Shown here piece after piece: positions 34,500-43,601 of a stretch of 64,000 nt of DNA. The number at the start of each line of letters is the position of its first letter. Position 1 is the first letter of the stretch. Under the pieces are notes generated by a model. That model ran no database searches and was not told where the DNA came from. It saw only the letters and a program-made list of their open reading frames with translations. The stretch is from assembly GCF_965196975.1 (NCBI RefSeq), contig NZ_OZ239981.1:2542001-2606000 (forward strand), read 5' to 3'. Made by a program: the position numbers and the translations under genes. Origin of the DNA: Endozoicomonas sp965196975 (GTDB lineage: Bacteria > Pseudomonadota > Gammaproteobacteria > Pseudomonadales > Endozoicomonadaceae).

Positions 34500-36080
34500 C
34501 TAGCGGTTGATCCGCTTCTTTGACGTCACCTTAACCTGTTCTTTGCTGCCGGTGTTTTTCGTAATAAAGGTGTACTGGACGATGTTATCCTGGTCTACCG
34601 AGTCCAGTTTGACATCAAACCCCCACAGGCGGTGCAGATGTTTTAGCAGTTCATGGGTACTGTCCCTGTCCAGCGGACGATTCTGGTGCAGGTAATGGCG
34701 CAGGGTCAATGAGCGGTCACCCCGGACATCCACGTCGTACACCTGTATGTTGGGCTCCCGGTTGCCCAGGTTGTACAAGGCGGCCAGGTTTTCCCGCAAC
34801 TGCCGATAGCCCTGCTCGTCATGGATGGCATCCACTTCCAGATAGGGGTTGATGTCGTTGTCATCGATGCTGAATAGGCGCATGTCCCGCATAACCCTGG
34901 GGGAGAGGTATTGAAGAATGAATCCCTCGTCCTTGAAGTTCTTCATGGCAAAGTGCACGGCGTCCAGCCAGTCACTGCCCGCCAGATCGGGGAACCATTC
35001 ACGGTCCTCTTCCGTGGGCTGTTCGCAGATCCTGCGGATGTCCCGAAAGATATTGAACCCCAGAGCATAGGGGTTTATCCCGCTGTACCGCGGATCATCA
35101 AAGGCCGGCTGGAACACGACACTGGAGTGTGAATGCAGAAATTCCAGGATAAAGCCTTCGGTGATCAACCCTTCATCGTACATTTCATGCATCAGGTGAT
35201 AGTGCCAGAACGTTGCCCAGCCCTCGTTCATGACCTGGGTTTGCCGTTGCGGGTAGAAATACTGCGCCACTTTACGCACGATGCGGATGATCTCCCGCTG
35301 CCAGGTCTCCAGCAACGGCGCGTTTTTTTCGATGAAATAGAGCAGGTTCTCTTCCGGGTCTTTCGGAAACCGTTCATCTTGGTGCGACTGTGATTGCTCG
35401 CTGACCGGGATGGTGCGCCAGAGATCGTTCAGGTTGCGCTGGATGTACGCTTCACGCTCTCGCAAGCGTGCCTGTTCCTGTTCTGCAGAGACCGGGGCGG
35501 GGCGAACATAGCGGTTGACACCCTGGTTCATCAGCGCATGGCAGGCGTCCAGCATCTCCTCTACCGCTGCAACGCCATGTTTCTCCTCGCACTGGGCGAT
35601 GTAGTGCTTGGCAAACAGCAGGTAATCAATGATGGCGCTGGCGTCCGTCCACTGCCTGAACAGGTAGTTGCCTTTAAAAAAGGAGTTGTGGCCGTAGCAG
35701 GCGTGGGCGATCACCAGGGCCTGCATGGGCATGGTGTTCTCTTCCATCAGGTAGGCAATGCAGGGGTTGGAGTTGATCACGATTTCGTAAGCCAGCCCCA
35801 TCCGCCCCCGCTGATAGTTCTGTTGGTTATTGAGAAAGGTTTTCCCATAACTCCAGTGATTGTACATCAGGGGCATCCCCACCGATGAGTAGGCATCCAG
35901 CATCTGTTCAGAGCTGATCACTTCAATCTGGTTGGGGTAGGTGTCCAGCCGGAATTTATCCGCCAACCGGGCAAACTCGCGGTCGTAAAGGTCCAGCAGT
36001 TCGAACGTCCATTCAGACCCGGTGGACAGCGGTTGTTTTCGCCGGATGGTGTGCTTTTCTGGTGCTTCAGCGACCAACAT
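34500..36080 (-). CDS. SpoVR family protein (YcgB-like)
   Basis: 526 residues with the SpoVR/YcgB signature: WTFELLDLYDREFARLADKF, MPLMYNHWSYGKTF, YEIVINSNPCIAYLMEENT, HACYGHNSFFKGNYLF and NEGWATFWHYHLMHE. The repeated His and Glu suggest a metal-binding helical core. Function is unresolved; it is co-conserved with PrkA and YeaH in stress and stationary-phase regulons. The ATG at 36080 has GGAGGG and overlaps the yeaH end by 14 bp. A start at 36101 would overlap yeaH further. Confidence 0.9.
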   Translation of the reverse strand: MLVAEAPEKHTIRRKQPLSTGSEWTFELLDLYDREFARLADKFRLDTYPNQIEVISSEQMLDAYSSVGMPLMYNHWSYGKTFLNNQQNYQRGRMGLAYEIVINSNPCIAYLMEENTMPMQALVIAHACYGHNSFFKGNYLFRQWTDASAIIDYLLFAKHYIAQCEEKHGVAAVEEMLDACHALMNQGVNRYVRPAPVSAEQEQARLREREAYIQRNLNDLWRTIPVSEQSQSHQDERFPKDPEENLLYFIEKNAPLLETWQREIIRIVRKVAQYFYPQRQTQVMNEGWATFWHYHLMHEMYDEGLITEGFILEFLHSHSSVVFQPAFDDPRYSGINPYALGFNIFRDIRRICEQPTEEDREWFPDLAGSDWLDAVHFAMKNFKDEGFILQYLSPRVMRDMRLFSIDDNDINPYLEVDAIHDEQGYRQLRENLAALYNLGNREPNIQVYDVDVRGDRSLTLRHYLHQNRPLDRDSTHELLKHLHRLWGFDVKLDSVDQDNIVQYTFITKNTGSKEQVKVTSKKRINR

Positions 36081-37356
36081 GAGAGCCCTCCTTTTTTTCA
36101 AACAGACGCCGGAAGGTCGGGTAGATATCCGAATAGCTGTGGATGTGCTGCATGGCGAAGTGATCCGGGTAAGATTCGGCTATGGTAGCGTACTCGTACC
36201 AGAGGTTCTGGTGGTGCAGGTCGGTAATCTCTACGTAGGCGAAGTATTGGCAAACCGGTAACAGCTTGTCCAGGATGATGTCATAACATTTTGTGGAGTC
36301 TTCGCCCCAGTTATCCCCGTCCGAGGCCTGGGCAATGTAGATATTCCACTGGCTGGGCGGGTACCGCCGTTCAATGATGTCATGGGTGAGCAGCAGGGCT
36401 TTTGAGACAATGGTGCCCCCGGTTTCCCGGGCGTAGAAGAAGTCGTGCTCATCACACTCCCTCGCCTCACTGTGGTGCCGGATAAAGACCACTTCCACGG
36501 CTTCGTAGTTGCGTTCCAGGAACAGGTAGAGCAGCAGGAAAAAGCGCTTAGCCATGTCCTTGATCTCCTGCGTCATGGACCCGGAAACATCCATGACACA
36601 AAACATCACCGCCTTGCTGGAGGGCTGGGGCACCTTGGTCATGTTGTTAAAGCGCAGGTCAAAATCGTCAATAAACGGCAGTCGTTTGAGCTTCTTGTTG
36701 AGCGACTTGATCTCTTCCCGAAGAGCGGTGGCCTGCTGCTGATCGGCAGGGTCCGGACTCACTTCCATGGCCCTGAGTTGTCGCTTCAGGGTTCGGATCA
36801 CTTTCCGGTCTTTACCGGACAGGGCGATGCGACGGGCATGGGCAGCCCGCAGTGAGCGCACAATATTCAGCCGGTCCGGGGAACCAGCGGTGGTAAACCC
36901 GGCCCGTTTGAGTTGATAGTCGGTGCTGTCTTTCAGTTCTTTTCTCAGCAGGTTGGGCAGCTCCAGGTCATCAAACAGATATTCCAGGAACTCGTCCCGG
37001 TTGATCTGGAAGACGAACTCATCTGCCCCTTCGCCACCATCACTGGCCTGCCCCGTACCGCTGCCCTGTCCATCGCCACCCGGTGGCCGCTGAATGCGGT
37101 CTCCACGGTGGAACTCGTGGTTGCCAGGATGCACGTGGCCGCAGTGCCCCCCCTGTGCGTGGTGAAAAAACGGCTCACTGAGGTCTTTCCTGGGAATAGT
37201 GACGTCACTGCCACTGTCAACGTCGGTGATGGAACGCTGGTCAATGGCATCCTGGACGGCGGCTTTGACATGATGCCGGTAGCGCTTCAAAAACCGCTGC
37301 CGGTTCACGGTGCTCTTCTTTTTTCCATTGAGGCGCCGGTCGATGATGAGGCTCAT
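36067..37356 (-). CDS. yeaH: YeaH (DUF444, VWA-domain protein)
   Basis: 429 residues. It starts MSLIIDRRLNGKKKSTVNRQRFLKRYR, as in E. coli YeaH; the longer frame to 37638 overlaps prkA and is rejected. A Gly-rich, low-complexity linker (GGDGQGSGTGQASDGGEGADEF) precedes a conserved helical part and a von Willebrand A-like domain with the MIDAS motif VMDVSGSMTQ. It is a conserved partner of the PrkA kinase. Confidence 0.93.
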   Translation of the reverse strand: MSLIIDRRLNGKKKSTVNRQRFLKRYRHHVKAAVQDAIDQRSITDVDSGSDVTIPRKDLSEPFFHHAQGGHCGHVHPGNHEFHRGDRIQRPPGGDGQGSGTGQASDGGEGADEFVFQINRDEFLEYLFDDLELPNLLRKELKDSTDYQLKRAGFTTAGSPDRLNIVRSLRAAHARRIALSGKDRKVIRTLKRQLRAMEVSPDPADQQQATALREEIKSLNKKLKRLPFIDDFDLRFNNMTKVPQPSSKAVMFCVMDVSGSMTQEIKDMAKRFFLLLYLFLERNYEAVEVVFIRHHSEARECDEHDFFYARETGGTIVSKALLLTHDIIERRYPPSQWNIYIAQASDGDNWGEDSTKCYDIILDKLLPVCQYFAYVEITDLHHQNLWYEYATIAESYPDHFAMQHIHSYSDIYPTFRRLFEKKEGSHVGR

Positions 37357-37453
37357 GATGAACGCACTCCCGATAGCTGCAGTGCTCGGTGGATCAGCCC
37401 CGCTGAAGGGGCTGGCGATGGGTCCGCGACAGGGCGGGTCAGTCAGTGCGGAA

Positions 37454-39373
37454 TCATTGAGACTTCCGGACCCGGATGTACCATTCTGACAACAGCCGTA
37501 CCTGTTTCTCGGTATAACCGTGGACCACCATACGGGAAACGAAGTCCGCGTGTTTTCGCTGGTCTTCCTGCGACCCTTTGGCATTGAAAGAGATGACCGG
37601 CAACAGGTCTTCGGTATTGGAAAACATTTTCTTCTCAATGACGGTACGCATCTTCTCGTAGCTTAACCAGCTGGGGTTTTTGCCGTCGTGGTTGGCCCGG
37701 GCCCGCAGTACAAAGTTGACCACTTCGTTGCGGAAATCCTTGGGATTGGCGATGCCCGCCGGTTTTTCGATTTTTTCCAGCTCTTCGCTCAAGGCGCCCC
37801 GATCCAGAATATGTCCGGTATCCGGGTCCCGGAATTCCTGATCCTGAATCCAGAAGTCAGCGTAGGTAATGTAGCGGTCAAAGATGTTCTGACCGTATTC
37901 GGAGTATGACTCAAGGTACGCGGTCTGGATCTCCTTGCCAAGAAACTCAATGTATTTGGGGGTCAGATACTCTTTGAGAAAGGCGAGGTAACGGTCCTGG
38001 ATTTCTTCCGGAAACTGGTGCTGCTCAATCTGCTGTTCCAGGACATAAAGCAGGTGTACCGGGTTGGCCGCCACTTCAGTCGGATCGAAGTTGAATACTT
38101 TGGACAGGATCTTGAAAGCAAACCGGGTAGAGAGCCCGTTCATGCCTTCATCCACCCCGGCCATATCCCGGTATTCCTGCAATGGCTTGGCATTGGGGTC
38201 GGTGTCCTTCAGGTTATCGCCGTCGTACACTTTCATCTTGGAGTAGATGGAAGAGTTCTCCGGCTCCTTGATCCGTGACAGCACGGTAAACTGGGCCAGC
38301 ATCTTGAGGGTATCCGGGGCACAGGGCGCGGCCTTCAGCGAGCTGTGTTCCAGCAACTTCTGGTAAATGTGCACCTCCTCACTGACCCGGACACAGTACG
38401 GCACCTTCACGATGTTGACCCGATCGATGAAGGCTTCATTGGTCTTGTTGTTCCGGAAGGACTGCCATTCGGACTCATTGGAGTGCGCCAGCAGAATCCC
38501 CTCGTAGGGAATCGCCCCCAACCCTTCGGTGCTGTTGTAGTTGCCTTCCTGGGTGGCGGTCAGCAGCGGGTGCAGCACTTTGATGGGCGCCTTGAACATC
38601 TCCACGAATTCCATGATGCCCTGGTTGGCCCGGCACAACGCCCCCGAAAAACTGTAGGCGTCGGGATCGTCCTGGGAATACTCTTCCAGCTGGCGAATAT
38701 CCACCTTGCCCACCAGGCTGGAAATATCCTGGTTGTTTTCATCACCGGGTTCGGTTTTGGCAATAGCGATTTGATTCAGCCGGCTTGGGTAGAGCTTAAC
38801 CACCCGGAACTGGGTGAGGTCGCCCCCAAATTCGTTCAGGCGTTTGACCGCCCAGGGAGACATGATGTAATTGAGGTAGCGACCGGGAATGCCGTATTCC
38901 TCCTTGAGAATAACCCCATCCTCATCAGGATTGAACAGCCCCAGCGGGGATTCAAACACCGGCGAGCCTTTGATGGCGTAAAACGGTACCCGTTCCATTA
39001 ACTGCTTCAATTTTTCGGCCAGAGAAGACTTGCCGCCTCCCACCGGGCCAAGCAGGTAGAGTATCTGTTTTTTCTCTTCCAGCCCCTGAGCCGCGTGTTT
39101 GAAATAAGAGACCATCTGCTCAATGGCCTCTTCCATACCGTAAAACTCTTTGAACGCCGGGTAGCGTTTGATTAACTTGTTGGAGAAGATGCGGCTCAGT
39201 CGCGGATCACGGGCGGTATCAATTACTTCTGGCTCACCAATGGCTTTCAGCATGCGCTCGGCCGCATTGGCATAGACCGACGGGTCCTCTTTACAGAGTT
39301 TGAGATAGTCCAGCAGACTCAGCTCTTCCTGTTGAACCGCTTCATACCGTTGCTGGTATTGCGCAAAAATGGA
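37454..39373 (-). CDS. Serine protein kinase PrkA (YeaG)
   Basis: 640 residues, close to 644 in E. coli YeaG. The N-terminal AAA+-like PrkA domain has Walker A GPVGGGKSS (around 105) and the conserved IPYEGILLAHSNESEW, FIDRVNIVKVPYCVRV. The C-terminal kinase-like region contains EIQTAYLESYSEYGQNIFDRYI and WIQDQEFRDPDTG. In E. coli it acts in nitrogen-starvation and stationary-phase adaptation. The start MSIFAQYQQRYEAVQ matches the E. coli N-terminus; codons upstream to 39421 are open. First gene of prkA-yeaH-spoVR. Confidence 0.95.
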   Translation of the reverse strand, partial: SIFAQYQQRYEAVQQEELSLLDYLKLCKEDPSVYANAAERMLKAIGEPEVIDTARDPRLSRIFSNKLIKRYPAFKEFYGMEEAIEQMVSYFKHAAQGLEEKKQILYLLGPVGGGKSSLAEKLKQLMERVPFYAIKGSPVFESPLGLFNPDEDGVILKEEYGIPGRYLNYIMSPWAVKRLNEFGGDLTQFRVVKLYPSRLNQIAIAKTEPGDENNQDISSLVGKVDIRQLEEYSQDDPDAYSFSGALCRANQGIMEFVEMFKAPIKVLHPLLTATQEGNYNSTEGLGAIPYEGILLAHSNESEWQSFRNNKTNEAFIDRVNIVKVPYCVRVSEEVHIYQKLLEHSSLKAAPCAPDTLKMLAQFTVLSRIKEPENSSIYSKMKVYDGDNLKDTDPNAKPLQEYRDMAGVDEGMNGLSTRFAFKILSKVFNFDPTEVAANPVHLLYVLEQQIEQHQFPEEIQDRYLAFLKEYLTPKYIEFLGKEIQTAYLESYSEYGQNIFDRYITYADFWIQDQEFRDPDTGHILDRGALSEELEKIEKPAGIANPKDFRNEVVNFVLRARANHDGKNPSWLSYEKMRTVIEKKMFSNTEDLLPVISFNAKGSQEDQRKHADFVSRMVVHGYTEKQVRLLSEWYIRVRKSQ

Positions 39374-39632
39374 CATAGTAGACATCCCACCGTTATGGAT
39401 AGAGAGGAAGAAAGAAGACATCGGATCGGATCAGACAGCAGGGCAACACAACCGCCTCCTTGGTTCCATGAATACAAATGCACGCCTCCCACGAGGCCTG
39501 TAGCCTGAAAGGCAATCAACGAGTCTCTCCGTGAAATGATCAACGAATCAAACCTGGGTATCACTTGAAGCAAAAAAGACCGGTACAGCACGCATACCGT
39601 GACTGAATGAGGCGCAGGCTATGTTGATGAAG

Positions 39633-39896
39633 TTACCGGCTCTTTCGGTAACAGTCCCTGATGCCGACCTCTTTCAGGGGGTAACTGTCAATCAAATGAT
39701 GATAAATCTGACTGCTCTGCTGTTCACAGGCAAGGGCGATCTGTCGTTCAATGTCGGAAAGGTTCGCTTGTGCTGCCACCGCTCGTTGAATCACGGCATG
39801 GACATCCACATGCAGCGCTCTGGCTTTGCTGAGCAAATCGGCAGAGAGGTCGGTTTCAAATGCAACAGGGCTTTCATAAGTAGTTTTCATAGCCAT
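39633..39896 (-). CDS. CcdA-like antitoxin candidate without visible toxin, 87 aa
   Basis: MAMKTTYESPVAFETDLSADLLSKARALHVDVHAVIQRAVAAQ resembles the ribbon-helix-helix N-terminus of CcdA-type antitoxins (strand, then L-x-x-A-R-x-L-x-[VI]). A longer acidic/polar tail follows. AGAGAG sits ahead of the ATG. No toxin-like frame follows on the same strand before prkA, and an IS5 copy begins 88 bp on the other side. The family call is by pattern only. Confidence 0.5.
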   Translation of the reverse strand: MAMKTTYESPVAFETDLSADLLSKARALHVDVHAVIQRAVAAQANLSDIERQIALACEQQSSQIYHHLIDSYPLKEVGIRDCYRKSR

Positions 39897-39983
39897 AATT
39901 ACTCTCTTTACTCATTATCTGTCGCTTAATTGTAGCAAATAGAGTTAAATCATTTTTGGAACCGGCATCAGGAATAAAGTTAG

Positions 39984-41153
39984 GGAAAGTGCGAATAAGT
40001 CTCGGGTCATGAGATAATATTTCTACCGCTTCCAGCTTGGGTTTCTATCAATGAGTCAGCTCAGTTTTTCAGATAGTGAGTTTTTGCAAAAACGCAGAAC
40101 AACCCGAAAAGAGCGCTTTTTTGCCAAAATGGAAAAGCTTGTGCCATGGCAAAGAATTATCAGTGTCATTGAGCCTTATTACCCAAAGCCTGGTAATGGT
40201 CGTCGCCCTTACCTACTGGAGGTGATGGTTCGTATTCATTACCTCCAGCAGTGGTACAGTCTCAGCAACGAGGGCATGGAAGATTCATTGCACGAAATTT
40301 CATCCATGCGTCTGTTTGCCGGATTATCGCTGGACAAAGCCATCCCTGATCGCACAACCATCATGAACTTCCGGCACTTGCTCGAAAAACACCAGCTGGG
40401 GCGAGCGATTTTTACTGAGATTAATAACTGGCTTACGGACTCTGGTGTCATCCTGAAAGAAGGCACCCTGGTGGATGCCACCATTATCGAAGCACCGACG
40501 TCGACCAAAAATAAAGATAAGCAGCGTGATCCTGATATGCACCAGACTAAAAAGGTTAATCAGTAGCACTTCGGTATGAAGGCTCACATTGGCGTTGATG
40601 CCTGTACCGTGCTGACTCATAGTCTTACAACCACTTCTGCCAATGAGCATGATCTCAATCAGACAGGAGAACTGCTCCATGGGTTGAGCAGTTTATATTC
40701 AGTGATTCCGGTTACCATGGAGCAGAACAACGCCCCGAGTTGCAGGATGTGTCTGCTGAGTGGTTTATCGCTGAAATTCCATCCCGGCTCAAAGAGCTGA
40801 AAAAGCACCCTCGAAAGAATAATGATGCATTGAAATTGGAATACAACAAGGCCAGTATCAGGGCATTTTTGGAGCATCCCTTCAGAATCATCAAATGCCA
40901 GTTTGGTTTTGTGAAAGCCATCTAAAAAGGGCTTGAGAAAAACGACAACAAGCTGGCAATACTGTTTGGGCTGGCGAATATCGTCAGGTTTGGTCAAATG
41001 ATTCGGGCATAGGGTTGACCCGCCCGAAAACTGTAAGATATTACCATTTGTGTGTGAATATTAGAGACTTTTCCATCAAAACCTGAGAAGCAGGCCAGTT
41101 TGAAAAGGATTAACCCATCAACTTATGAAATGGACTGGGTTGTTCGCACTTTA
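39984..41153 (+). mobile_element. IS5-family insertion sequence (decayed)
   Basis: Ends GAAAGTGCGAATAAG (left) and TAAAGTGCGAACAAC (right, read inward) enclose a broken IS5-type transposase gene. No convincing target duplication. Confidence 0.7.
40051..41012 (+). pseudogene. IS5-family transposase with two stops and a frameshift
   Basis: N-terminal LSFSDSEFLQKRRTTRKERFFAKMEKLVPW and RRPYLLEVMVRIHYLQQWYSLSNEGMEDSL are typical of IS5 (IS903/IS1031-like). TAG at 40564-40566 stands where Trp is usual (NQ*HFGMKAHIGVDA). A frame change near 40690 restores FSDSGYHGAEQRPELQDV. A TAA at 40923-40925 interrupts KAI*KGLEKNDNKLA. The gene cannot make a full protein. Confidence 0.88.
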
Positions 41154-41341
41154 TTTATACGACTACCGACTTCTGTTTTATAGACTCACTCTCTCGATAT
41201 TTTCAGAAAATTCCAGATGCTACTTTTTTAAAGAAATTGTAAGTATATACGCCATGTGCGACTTTTAGGTTTGCATAAGGAGACATGACTGATCCTGCTT
41301 TCTGCTATTAAAAGCAGTAGAAAGCAAAGAAGGTTTCAGTC

Positions 41342-42232
41342 ATGCCCGTTGAAGAGTTTATCACTACAGTCTACTGCTTGATCGACGATTTGGTAAAAGA
41401 GCTTTTTCCTGTACCACTGCGACTTCGAGGGTTTCCACCAAAGCTCACTGATAGTGAAGCGATCACCATGGAAGTTGTCGGTGAATGGCTTGGGCATCAT
41501 AAGGACACTGAGATTTGGAAGTATTTTACCCGACACTGGCGACACCTGTTTCCTGACATTCCTTCACGCTCGGCATTTGTCAAACAGGCCGCCAACTTAT
41601 GGCATGTGAAACAACGACTGCAAATTCGTATAGTCCAGATGATGCATGCAGATAATGCAGATATCCATTTAATCGATGGTTTTCCGATTGATGTTGTCGT
41701 CAGAACCCGTGCACCACAGAGCCGTATCTTTAAAGCTGAGGCTGGTTATGGTTACTGCGCTTCCAAGGACAAGAAGTTCTATGGCTTTCAGGGGCATTTG
41801 CTGGTTGAAGCACGAGGGATTCCTGTGGGTTTTACTCTGACCGCAGCGAACGTAGATGAGCGTGATGCAGCCTATGACATGCTCGAGACCATTTCTGGCC
41901 TCTTGCTTGGCGATAAGGGCTATATAAGGCCTGAGTTTAAAGCTGATTGTCAGGAATTAGGTATTGATCTTCAGACGCCACTGAGAAAAAACATGCAAGA
42001 TGAACGTCCGAAGTCGTTTGTAAAGCTGGTATTACGGGTACGACGGAGAATAGAAACAGTGATAGGTCAATTGACAGAGCGCTTTGAAATAGAAAAGTGC
42101 CATTGTCGAGATAGATGGCATATGACATCACGTATCGCTCGGAAGTTACTGGCACATAATATTGGTTCTTATCTGAATATAATTGCTGGTCGTCCTGCAA
42201 TACAGTTTGAGAACCTTATTTCCGAAGATTAA
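41342..42232 (+). CDS. IS982-family transposase
   Basis: 296 residues: MPVEEFITTVYCLIDDLVKELFP, first Asp in IHLIDGFPIDV, GYGYCASKDKKFYGFQGH, VDERDAAYDMLE, second Asp in LLLGDKGYIRPEF, and RRRIETVIGQLTERFEIEK with the catalytic Glu. Intact, unlike the copy at 24052-24947, from which it has diverged substantially, so the two arrived separately. Confidence 0.93.
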   Translation: MPVEEFITTVYCLIDDLVKELFPVPLRLRGFPPKLTDSEAITMEVVGEWLGHHKDTEIWKYFTRHWRHLFPDIPSRSAFVKQAANLWHVKQRLQIRIVQMMHADNADIHLIDGFPIDVVVRTRAPQSRIFKAEAGYGYCASKDKKFYGFQGHLLVEARGIPVGFTLTAANVDERDAAYDMLETISGLLLGDKGYIRPEFKADCQELGIDLQTPLRKNMQDERPKSFVKLVLRVRRRIETVIGQLTERFEIEKCHCRDRWHMTSRIARKLLAHNIGSYLNIIAGRPAIQFENLISED

Positions 42233-42290
42233 AAAACGGAAAGCAAATAATTGCGTGATTTTGAAGATACAACTTGGACTTACCATCATG

Positions 42291-42460
42291 CTAGCCCGGA
42301 TATTTCATAAACGTGCTCCCGTTCTCGCTTGTCCTTTGCCGCCCTAAGGGAGTTTTGCTCGGTCGACCGTACTCCCCGGTACGGCACTCCCTCACAAAAT
42401 CCCTTAGGGCGACAAAGTCCTGCCCGAGATTCGGGGCAGTTTATGAAATATCCGGGCTAG
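42291..42460. mobile_element. 170-bp MITE-like palindromic element
   Basis: Perfect 22-bp terminal inverted repeats begin CTAGCCCGGATATTTC and end with the complement (42439-42460). A nested inverted repeat inside pairs GCCCTAAGGGA-GTTTTG with CAAAAT-CCCTTAGGGC. No reading frame. The outermost CTAG may be a duplicated target. IS1380-type ends look similar from memory, so it may be mobilised by such a transposase. Confidence 0.8.
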
Positions 42461-42497
42461 TAATTTGAGATAGTTTCAGACAAAGTCGCACATCGCG

Positions 42498-42731
42498 TAA
42501 GTATATATATGAAAGTATATCAAATAGAACCTAAACGATTAAAGACGTCTATAATTTTTTAGTACGAATTTTTTACTGGTTAATGCTTGTACACTGGACT
42601 GACAGAATATGTACAACCAACTGAAATTGTATATGTGAGCCAGCCTTACTCAATTAGAAAATATGATTTTACTTGGTTAACTCCCTAGAGAGGGATAGGC
42701 GAAAACACGCTTAAACCGATTTATTGCAAAC
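42498..42731. other. AT-rich region upstream of the pha operon
   Basis: Low-GC spacer with TA-rich runs and no gene. It leads into the phaB promoter. Confidence 0.4.
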
Positions 42732-42761
42732 TTGCTTATAGCATTTGGCTTTATCTATAAA
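42732..42761 (+). promoter_or_regulatory. Putative sigma-70 promoter of phaB-phaC
   Basis: TTGCTT (42732-42737) and TATAAA (42756-42761) are separated by 18 bp and lie about 40 bp upstream of the phaB start. Confidence 0.4.
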
Positions 42762-42799
42762 TACTTGATATTTATTATCGTGATTTGGAGGCGATACAA

Positions 42800-43522
42800 T
42801 TGAGCAAAATAGCGATCGTGACAGGTGGTACTCGAGGAATTGGTGAAACAATCAGTACTCACCTCAAAGACCTAGGTTACACCGTTATTGCAAATTACGT
42901 AAGCAATGATCAAGCAGCACAAGCATTTATGGATCGTACCGGTATCCCTGTTATTAAGTTTGATGTAAGTAACTTTGCAGCCACCCAAAAGGGTATCTCG
43001 CAGATCGAAGTAGACTTCGGCCCTACTGATATCCTTATCAACAACGCAGGCATTACACGCGATAAAACCATGCACCGAATGGACGTCGAACAGTGGGACG
43101 CCGTCATTCAAACCAACCTTGCCTCTTGCTTCAATACCTGTAAGGCCGTGATCGAAAATATGCGTTCCAGGAATTTTGGTCGTATTGTCAATATTGGTTC
43201 AGTCAATGGGCAGTCAGGCCAATACGGCCAAGTCAATTACGCCGCTGCAAAATCCGGTATACAGGGCTTCACCAAAGCACTGGCGCTTGAAAGTGCGGCC
43301 AAAGGCATCACCGTCAACGCCATCACCCCGGGTTATGTTGACACCGATATGGTTCGCGCGTTACCTGAAGCCATCTTGGAAAAAATCACCGATAGTATTC
43401 CCGTTGGTCGACTGGGTACACCTAAAGATATTGCCCGAGCAGCGGCCTTCTTAGTCAGCGATGACGCTGGTTTTATCACCGGTTCTACACTCTCTGTTAA
43501 CGGCGGCCAACACATGTACTAA
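42800..43522 (+). CDS. phaB: Acetoacetyl-CoA reductase PhaB
   Basis: A 240-residue short-chain dehydrogenase that reduces acetoacetyl-CoA to (R)-3-hydroxybutyryl-CoA for PHB synthesis. NADPH-binding TGGTRGIGE, NNAGITRD, the catalytic Ser in NIGSVNGQSGQ, Tyr/Lys in YGQVNYAAAKSG, and the PhaB-like VDTDMVRALPE are seen. The TTG start at 42800 has GGAGG 8 nt upstream; an earlier in-frame TTG overlaps that site. It is directly followed by phaC. Confidence 0.93.
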   Translation: MSKIAIVTGGTRGIGETISTHLKDLGYTVIANYVSNDQAAQAFMDRTGIPVIKFDVSNFAATQKGISQIEVDFGPTDILINNAGITRDKTMHRMDVEQWDAVIQTNLASCFNTCKAVIENMRSRNFGRIVNIGSVNGQSGQYGQVNYAAAKSGIQGFTKALALESAAKGITVNAITPGYVDTDMVRALPEAILEKITDSIPVGRLGTPKDIARAAAFLVSDDAGFITGSTLSVNGGQHMY

Positions 43523-43601
43523 TCGACAGTCGATACTTATTGATTCGCTGACACCTAAGTACCTCAATACTTTGGGGGGCATTAATTGGGAGGAGGTAAG
43601 G

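Larger units (their letters stand above)
41250..42497 (+). mobile_element. IS982-family insertion sequence carrying a MITE
   Basis: The ends share ATGTGCGACTTT (41254-41265) and its reverse complement (42482-42493). The transposase gene is intact. The segment between its stop and the right end is enlarged by a 170-bp MITE-like element. Exact outer bases are uncertain by a few nucleotides. Confidence 0.75.

Noticed and set aside
35394..35888. Plus-strand frame of 164 residues
   Set aside because: Antisense to spoVR. Several such frames (34911-35888, 36445-36855, 36913-37587) are shadows of the spoVR/yeaH/prkA genes.
37357..37638. 94-codon N-terminal extension of yeaH
   Set aside because: It overlaps the end of prkA, and the E. 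coli-like start MSLIIDRRLNGKK lies at 37356.
38345..39001. Plus-strand frame of 218 residues
   Set aside because: Antisense to prkA, with skewed composition typical of a GC-rich shadow frame and no binding site.
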